A stretch of 64,000 nucleotides of DNA, taken from the NCBI GenBank assembly GCA_949318235.1, contig OX439128.1, positions 54,328,806 through 54,392,805 of the forward strand. Direction: 5' to 3'. The DNA comes from Ecdyonurus torrentis (lineage: Eukaryota; Arthropoda; Insecta; Ephemeroptera; Heptageniidae). Shown here piece by piece: positions 58,098 to 64,000 of this stretch (within the stretch, counting starts at the first letter, position 1; each line of letters opens with the position of its first letter). The notes beneath the pieces were generated by a model. It saw nothing but the letters and a program-made list of their open reading frames with translations. It did not search any database and was not told the origin of the DNA. The position numbers and the translations under genes were made by a program.

Positions 58098-58313
58098 CAT
58101 TTTTCATTTTTGTTTATTAGCGAGCAAAGGGCCCCCAGACCAGGTGGGCCCGGTCAGGAATTCCTGACCAACTTAAATGACCAGTCCGATTGTTTTCCAC
58201 GAGCCACACTCTCATTTAACTATAAAAAACATTTGCAGGAAAAAAAAATTTTATGCGTTACACTACTATTTAATATAAAATATAATAAAAATGTTGTTTA
58301 AGGAAATTTGCAG

Positions 58314-58395
58314 GTATGAAAATGCACAGTTTGTCGTAATAACTATAAGCGTGCATTTTAATTTGATTGTTTTGTGCTTCACGTTATATTGGCCG
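58314..58395 (+). CDS. Candidate ABCH-type transporter exon 15 (fifth membrane helix)
   Basis: Acceptor TTTGCAG and donor CCG|GTAAGG enclose YENAQFVVITISVHFNLIVL followed by CFTLYWP. A short E-N-A stretch, a hydrophobic helix and a final WP before the expected EGMP match this part of ABCG/ABCH transporters. The exon ends at a codon boundary. It needs two carried-in bases, whereas exon 14 supplies one, so at least one exon between them is missing or not recognised. No downstream exon with the terminal part was found. Confidence 0.5.
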
Positions 58396-58597
58396 GTAAG
58401 GAGAGGAAGGCGCGGAGCACACGCGCAGTGCACTACATATATGGCGCTACCTAAATCACTTTTAAATAAAAGTTTATGAATTGGCCATGCTTTTGAAAAC
58501 AGTTTTGTAATCCTGAAATGTTGTTCTAAAACATGTATATATCGTTTTTTCATAGTAAATTGGAGCTTTTTTTTTAATCAAGTTTTAATTATTCACT

Positions 58598-58632
58598 TGA
58601 CCTTATGTGACCTTAAAAGTTGACCTAGGTCA
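58598..58632. promoter_or_regulatory. Cluster of nuclear-receptor half-sites
   Basis: TGACCT at 58598, 58608 and 58621 is followed by AGGTCA at 58627, the last two forming TTGACCTAGGTCAA. This could bind nuclear receptors. It may equally be chance in unassigned DNA. Confidence 0.3.
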
Positions 58633-59064
58633 AAGTAGTGGCCAGGTATTTTGTTGTCCACTATTTTGTGTATCATTTGGCACTAGAACTAAATTTGTAT
58701 AATAATTGCTTTTTCTGCTACAGTGCGACAAAGTAGAGTCTAAGGTGCGAGTGACGAAAACTAAATTTTTGAATTTTGGCGGGAAAAAATCGAGTTTGAA
58801 AGTTTTGACCACTGGAAAAATTTAACATTGTTTAGGACTACAACTTATGTAAAAATGAGAAAAATCCAAATACCCATGTCTCATACCTTAATGATAACCC
58901 TTGGACTTAGCGAAATGTGACCTCTCATCAATAAATAAATAAATTTAAAAAAATTCTACTGGGGTTGGAATACTTAGTAAATTTAGTGTACTTTACAAGT
59001 CATGAAATTTCAAGTTAAATGAAATATAGCAATTTTGAAATAAAGTTGTCTTAACATAATAATG

Positions 59065-59670
59065 AATTCTAACTTATTTACGATAATCACTTTTGATTTA
59101 TTATAAGTAAGGACGAGATCTCCAGTTTGTTCAGTTTTTGAAATATGCATCCTAGGTCACATCTGAGTTCAGATGTTCACGAATCATCAAGTTTTATTGA
59201 CAAAAATGCAAAAAAGTTTGGACTGAAAAAAAACTGTTTTTGAAATTTGTAAACTGAGTCAGTTATTTTTGTCAGTTTTTACCAGTTTTTCTCAGTTTTG
59301 GAAACTGAAAATAAGCTTTTACCGTACAAAAACTTAAAATAACATGCTAAAAAAAAAAAAAAAAAAAAAAAAAAAGAGTTTATACTTTGAAATAATTATT
59401 TTTTATGCATATCTCAAAACTATCTGAATTCAACTGAGCACAAATAAAAAATGAAAAAAATGTTAAAAAGAAGTTCAAAAATACAAAAACAGCTCTCCTT
59501 GTTTTTGTATAATTGAACTGAAAGTGAACTGATTTTGCTGTTTTTGCAAACTGATTATGCAAAAAAAAACTGGACTGAATTCAGTACTGAAAATGCACAT
59601 TTTCAAAACTGAAAATCCGGTCCCTAATTATGAGTAGCTAAAATAATGCATTTTAGCAAATTACGCAATA
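59065..59670. mobile_element. Family G remnant split by hAT-like element H, copy 2
   Basis: H occupies 59108-59626 (TAAGGACGAGATCTCC to CCGGTCCCTA). The flanking octamers ATTATAAG (59100-59107) and ATTATGAG (59627-59634) match at seven of eight. The flanks are family G sequence (TTTTGATTTATTATAAG and ATTATGAGTAGCTAAAATAA). Confidence 0.85.
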
Positions 59671-59739
59671 CTTTATGTAAATCGATGCTACCAGTCAAAT
59701 TGAACGTACTACACTTTACAAATTACATGTTCACCCGTA

Positions 59740-60100
59740 TAATTTTTATTTATTATTATTATTATTTTAAACACACAATTTTTACAAAATCCAATCAAGG
59801 CATAGCCTTATCGGTTATTGGTTCATAATATTTTATACACAATGCATTAAATAATTACATTACTACTATATAGTCATGAAAATTATTTTATATTTCAAGT
59901 TTAAATAAAAATAATTGATAAAAAAAAAAGACATAAGTAATTTCTTATTTTGAAAATTTTAATTTGTAATGGAAAAAAAAAATTGAATATTAAATTATAA
60001 TTTATTAAAGAAAAATTTTTTATATTAACTTTCATTTCATTTTTATTTTTGAAATTTTTTAACTCTAATGGAATTTGATTCCACAAATTCCACAATTCTG
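59740..60100 (-). mobile_element. 5'-truncated LINE 1-type 3' end
   Basis: On the minus strand it keeps the ORF2 end (LWNQIPLELKNFKNKNEMK), the 3' sequence and the CCAATCAAGGCATAGCCTTATC hairpin-like module, as in LINE 1 (847-1200). It is truncated at about 60100. Confidence 0.8.
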
Positions 60101-60369
60101 CTGTTTTGTTCGTAGAAGCGCCAAACGTAGATCGTATATTTTTAAGGGAAATTTGTAAAGTGTGGTTCGTTCACTTCGACGAAATTATAGCATCAGTATT
60201 TATTATTATTATTTTATTTATTTATTATTATTAATTTTATTATTATTATTTTGAGTTCTTTTGTTTCTTCTTGTGTAACATCAACACCGGAATCCTACTT
60301 GATTCAAGGTGAAGGTGAGAATAATCCAGTACCAATTATGTTAGAAACTGCAAGTGGTATATAGAGGGG

Positions 60370-60525
60370 TCACAAACTAAGCACTTTGCGCACGATGTTA
60401 GCTGTGCCAAGAACTGCAGCTTTCTGCATGACACGTAAATGCCTAGCTGTCCTCGAGGTTTAATTTTTCTCTTACTTTTAACCAATCTTTGCTAACTAGA
60501 CCATTCACAGAAACCACAACAGGGA
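60370..60525 (-). pseudogene. C-terminal fragment of another retroelement polyprotein
   Basis: On the minus strand PVVVSVNGLVSKDWLKVRE appears in one frame, and LRVMQKAAVLGTANIVRKVL plus a stop in another. PVVIGALG...LQKxALLGTAxILRKVL is a recurring C-terminal motif of retroelement proteins in invertebrate genomes. The frame is broken at least once. Confidence 0.55.
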
Positions 60526-60835
60526 CATTATATTATTATAGGGAGGGTATTATTATTATTAAATTTTTTTTTTTTTTGCTTTTTCAACTTAAAATGGCTC
60601 TTGTTAATAAATTGCATCAATTCAATATTATAGTTTCTCATAATAACAATGATAAGTTAATAATTTTGTTCTTATCTTTAATTTGGTGATGGTAGCTGAA
60701 AATATATGCATTATATAACCATAAAATAATAATAATAATTTTATGTTTTTGTAAAAAAAATAAATATAAATAAGAATATATATATATTTTTTTGTTTAGT
60801 TTGTCTATTAAATAAAATTTGTATGTGTATTAAAA

Positions 60836-60871
<36 letters not shown>

Positions 60872-60990
60872 ATGTTAATAATAATAATTGAACCGACCGA
60901 TAAGGCCTAGGCCTTGGTTGGATTTCTGTATACAAGTGATATATAATAAAAAAAAAAAAAATATCCAATCTGAAAGTATATTAATCTCCT
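60526..60990. other. AT-rich stretch before the second kinase exon
   Basis: It holds a poly(A) run (about 60839-60869) and a reverse copy of the AACCGACCGATAAGGC/GCCTTGGTTGG hairpin-like module at about 60891-60921. No exon is recognised. Confidence 0.4.
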
Positions 60991-61001
60991 TATATTTATA
61001 G

Positions 61002-61150
61002 CACCTGATCAACTGGCAATGTTAGAAAAGTCCTCGAGCAGTTGCAACAATTATGTAGATAGCTCAAAAACTTACATATTTTATACTAAAGATCTTCTAT
61101 GTTGGGCTTATCAAATTGCACGTGGTATGGAATATCTAGTGTCCAAGAAG
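61002..61150 (+). CDS. Receptor tyrosine kinase gene 2, exon (kinase insert end and alpha-E)
   Basis: Acceptor TTTATAG, donor AAG|GTAAAA. The translation PDQLAMLEKSSSSCNNYVDS is polar, like a kinase insert, and is followed by YIFYTKDLLCWAYQIARGME and YLVSKK. DLLCWAYQIARGMEYL-x-SKK is the standard receptor-kinase alpha-E sequence before the HRDLAARN catalytic loop, and the insert is typical of PDGFR/VEGFR/Pvr-type kinases. The exon would normally precede the catalytic-loop exon, which is not seen downstream in the window. It cannot belong to gene 1 in this order because it lies 48 kb after that gene's stop. Confidence 0.88.
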
Positions 61151-61164
61151 GTAAAAAAAAATAT

Positions 61165-61908
61165 CGGAGAACTGAACAATGTATATAAGTCTCCACGCGC
61201 CTCAAATTTGGAAACATCTGCGCTCTCCGCCTCACCTGATATTGAAGCATGTGTAAGAGATGCTTCAAATTCAGGTGAGGTTTTTGATTTGATAACGTTT
61301 TTTACTGGTCCACGCTTTCATGTGTCGTGGGACGTGGGGGTCACATGCACATGAATGTAATTCAATCGCGGCACTGCCTATTAGCAATTTGACCAGTCGA
61401 GGCTCCTCCTCGAGATGTAAACCGTTCCGTCTTTCTGGGCGGAACAGTAACCGATTATGAAGAAGTCCGGGCCGAAGACGTTCCACATCCAAGATCCGTG
61501 AAAAATGTGTGCAGACGAGCCCCGGAGTGAAACTATGTCACCCGATCGACCTCTACACTATTTCCACTTCACTTTAACTATGACCTATGGTCAATATGTC
61601 CTCCTCTGCACCGCACTCCACGTGGTGAACGATTATGGAGATGGATTTAATGACTATGAAGCCGGTGCCTGGTAGTAACAAATTAGTGGAAAATGAAGAC
61701 AATAGGTTTACAAAGGAGTAGTGGTTAAAAGGAAGATGGAAAGATAAGAATTAACGGCACAATAGGAAAGTTTACAGGCACCGGCATAGGTTCCGATGCA
61801 TCATACTCGTCATCTTGCGCGGAACCTCAAATTCAGGTGAGGCGGAGAGTGCAGTGCAGATGTTCCAAATTTGAGGCGCGCGGGGACTATATATAGTTCA
61901 GTTCTCCG
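61165..61908. mobile_element. GC-rich element Q with about 75-bp inverted ends
   Basis: CGGAGAACTGAAC, CCTCAAATTTGGAA and CTCTCCGCCTCACCTGA occur at the left end, and the inverse at the right end (TCAGGTGAGGCGGAGAG, TTCCAAATTTGAGG, GTTCAGTTCTCCG). Its 744 bp have higher GC than the surroundings and no transposase. It starts 14 bases after the kinase donor. Confidence 0.85.
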
Positions 61909-62138
61909 TGAAGCCATCGACATATTAGCTTTTACTTTCTATAAAAATTACTTTTTTTCTGTAAATTTCTTCAATTATTTCTTATGTGGCAGCATAGTAA
62001 ATATCAAAACATGCAAATAAAACATTTATGGAACAACGTTGTTATAATAAGGCTCTATAATAATAGCATAAGCAAACACACGCTAAAAATTGGAGCATTA
62101 TTATTTACTTACAAACTCTAATTTATTATTTATTTTAT

Positions 62139-62472
62139 TTAAAGGCATAGAAAACATGAAAACATTTTCATTTACATCATAAAACATTTGATGGGACTCA
62201 TATAAATAACATTAGTTGGTCTTAAAACCCAACTGTAGCTCCGTAGCAGTGATCAGAAAATTTAGATTTATGCAACCCGCACAACATTTTCATACTTGTT
62301 TTTGCCTGTTAATGACGTCATAAACATGAATTTTCACGCAAATTGCATACTTTACAGTTTTTTCAAGCTCTTTTGTCGGTCAACATTTACATTCTGGTAA
62401 AAACTATCATCAGTTTTGTAGATCCCATTTTGTGTTTAGAACATGTTGTTTCAATGTTTTCTATGCCTTTAA
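62139..62472 (-). mobile_element. Family B MITE
   Basis: TTAAAGGCATAGAAAAC to CTATGCCTTTAA, with AATGACGTCATA. Confidence 0.85.
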
Positions 62473-62654
62473 TTATTAGTACTATTATTTTTAATTTATG
62501 CTTAGACACTAAAAAATAGACGTGTATAATCGACGTTCTAAACGTTGAAAAGCTTGTACACAGTTTCGTCATGCTTTAAACGTTGATATTTAACGCTTAC
62601 GTGTGACGTCACAAACGTTGATTTAACGTACTATTACTTTTAAGTTATATGATG

Positions 62655-62989
62655 GCTTGTTATAAGATGGCTTGTATCTCAAAATCTAAAAAGAAAACTT
62701 CAAAATTTTATGATGCCATTTGAAAGTTAATAGTAACACCTACCTATGATAAAATTTTCAGAACCCGTGACTATCAGATAAGAGAGAAATTAATTATTGA
62801 AATTAACATGGGCTCTTATGGGACTAAAACTTCAAAAAATCGTAATTTAAAATCTAGCATGGTGACCCCCCAAAATTTTTACATTTTTGAAGATAGCTAA
62901 TCCTAATGTATCACTGTGCAAAATTTCAGAATTTTCTGTCTTTACAAATTTTTAGTCAAATCTCGCAGTAGCTGATTTCCTGCCGTAAA
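62655..62989 (+). mobile_element. Family E MITE, copy 5
   Basis: It contains GGCTTGTATCTCAAAATCTA and ends CCTGCCGTAA. The TTAA borders are degraded. Confidence 0.8.
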
Positions 62990-63252
62990 ACAAAATTGAA
63001 AATATTTTTTAAATAATTTTATAAATGCATTATTAACTACTCTTATTTACCTAAAAGTCTTAAAAAAGTTATTATTTGTAACTAAATAAGTAATGAACCA
63101 GTTTTTAGAGTAAAGTTTCAGGCTATTAGTAAGTAAGCCAAATCTAGAATTAAATTTTAACAAAAAAAAATTATGGAAATAAAAAAATATATTGGCCCTA
63201 TGTTTAATAATCACAACAATAGAAATTAGAATTAGCGTAGATTTTAAAAACT

Positions 63253-63471
63253 TTAAAGTTATAGATCAGAAAAAACATAAACATTTAAATCACAAAACAC
63301 TTGATAGGACTTACATCAATAATTGTAGTTTTTCCTAAAACCTATCTTTATAGCTCCGTAGCAGTGATCAAAAATTGCAATTTATGCAACCCGCACAACA
63401 TTTCGATACTAATTTTTGCATGTTTCTGACGTCATAAACATGAAAAGACACTTAAATTGCATACTTTATAG

Positions 63472-63525
<54 letters not shown>

Positions 63526-63634
63526 GGGCTACATTAACATTCTGGTAAAAATAGTCATTAGTTTTGGAAATTCAATTTCGTTTTTATTATTAAAAAGCAC
63601 TTATTTTTGTATGTGCATGGTCTATGGCTTAAAA
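63253..63634 (-). mobile_element. Family B MITE with an internal TC expansion
   Basis: TTAAAGTTATAGATCAG to GGTCTATGGCTTAA. The normal CTCTCGTGG segment has grown into a TC run (63475-63521). Its right TTAA is shared with the next copy. Confidence 0.85.
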
Positions 63635-63978
63635 GGAATAGACCAGAGAAAAACATAAGCATTTATATCACAAAACACTTGATGGGATTTACATAAATAA
63701 CTTTAGTTTGTCTCAAAACCCAACAGTAGCCCCGTAGCAGTGATCAGAAAATTCGATTTATGCAACCCGCACAATATTTTCATACTAATTTTTGCATATT
63801 TCTGACGTCATAAACATGCATTTTCATGCAAAGTGCATACTTTACAGTAGTTACACGCTCTCTCGTGGGGATACATTAACATTCTGGTAAAAATTATTAT
63901 CAGTTTTGAAGATCCCATTTTGTGTTTATTCATTTAAAATTAAAAGTACATGTTGTTTTATGTGGTCTATGCCTTTAA
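63631..63978 (-). mobile_element. Family B MITE, tandem next copy
   Basis: TTAAAAGGAATAGACCAG to GGTCTATGCCTTTAA, with TCTGACGTCATA. Confidence 0.85.
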
Positions 63979-64000
63979 GTTATGCAAACACTTACAAGTA

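Larger units (their letters stand above)
62086..63112. mobile_element. Family G remnant split by B, R and E elements
   Basis: GCTAAAAATTGGAGCATTA at the left and AATGAACCAGTTTTTAGAGT at the right are G ends. Inside are a B element (62139-62472), R sequence (about 62520-62640) and an E element (about 62655-62989). Confidence 0.7.

Noticed and set aside
61019..61354. 111-codon open frame at the second kinase exon
   Set aside because: The frame past 61150 crosses a consensus donor and enters transposon Q, so only 61002-61150 is treated as exon.

Overview
This 64 kb window is eukaryotic genomic DNA. It is AT-rich, full of introns, and dominated by transposons and simple repeats. The genes point to an arthropod: an ABCH-type half transporter, a PDGF/VEGF-receptor-like tyrosine kinase and a C-type lectin. 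The exact lineage cannot be fixed from sequence alone.

Genes. (1) The 3' half of a receptor tyrosine kinase gene lies on + in five exons (539-13357): activation-loop end, kinase C-lobe, and a tail with two YxN motifs and a PDZ-ligand-like end. (2) A C-type lectin gene or pseudogene lies on - (exons about 21760-21859 and 17060-17352), with two frameshifts in its last exon. (3) An ABC half transporter lies on + in 14 phase-consistent exons (24232-49670) that give about 605 continuous codons. A likely fifteenth exon is at 58314-58395. (4) One exon of a second receptor tyrosine kinase (kinase insert plus alpha-E) lies on + at 61002-61150. Neither the last ABC exons nor the first exons of this second kinase are visible between 58.4 and 61.0 kb, so that interval may be a deletion, a rearrangement or an assembly join.

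Retroelements. A non-LTR element on - (about 981-4783) has ORF1 and a frameshifted ORF2. A second non-LTR element on - (about 51.7-57 kb) has both ORFs open; its ORF1 starts with a hydrophobic segment followed by a 2A-like NPGP motif. Small 3' remnants of other LINEs are present at several places.

DNA elements. Introns and intergenic DNA consist largely of short non-autonomous elements in at least a dozen families. They include TTAA-flanked families (B, C, E and others), TATAGGG-ended family D, hAT-like families with 8-bp target duplications (F, H, P), and many foldback elements, often nested. The palindrome TGACGTCA recurs about 40 times, mostly inside families that otherwise look unrelated. 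Three foldback families (I, J, K) share ATCGAT ends and sit in or beside TA dinucleotide tracts.

Tandem repeats. Three consecutive introns of the ABC gene carry large arrays. Intron 1 holds 26 extra copies of the exon-1 3' end with its splice donor (114-bp unit). Intron 2 starts directly with about 1.27 kb of TATC repeat that includes the donor. Intron 3 carries about 62 copies of a 12-bp unit. Long GAGT/ACTC arrays flank the lectin region in opposite orientation.
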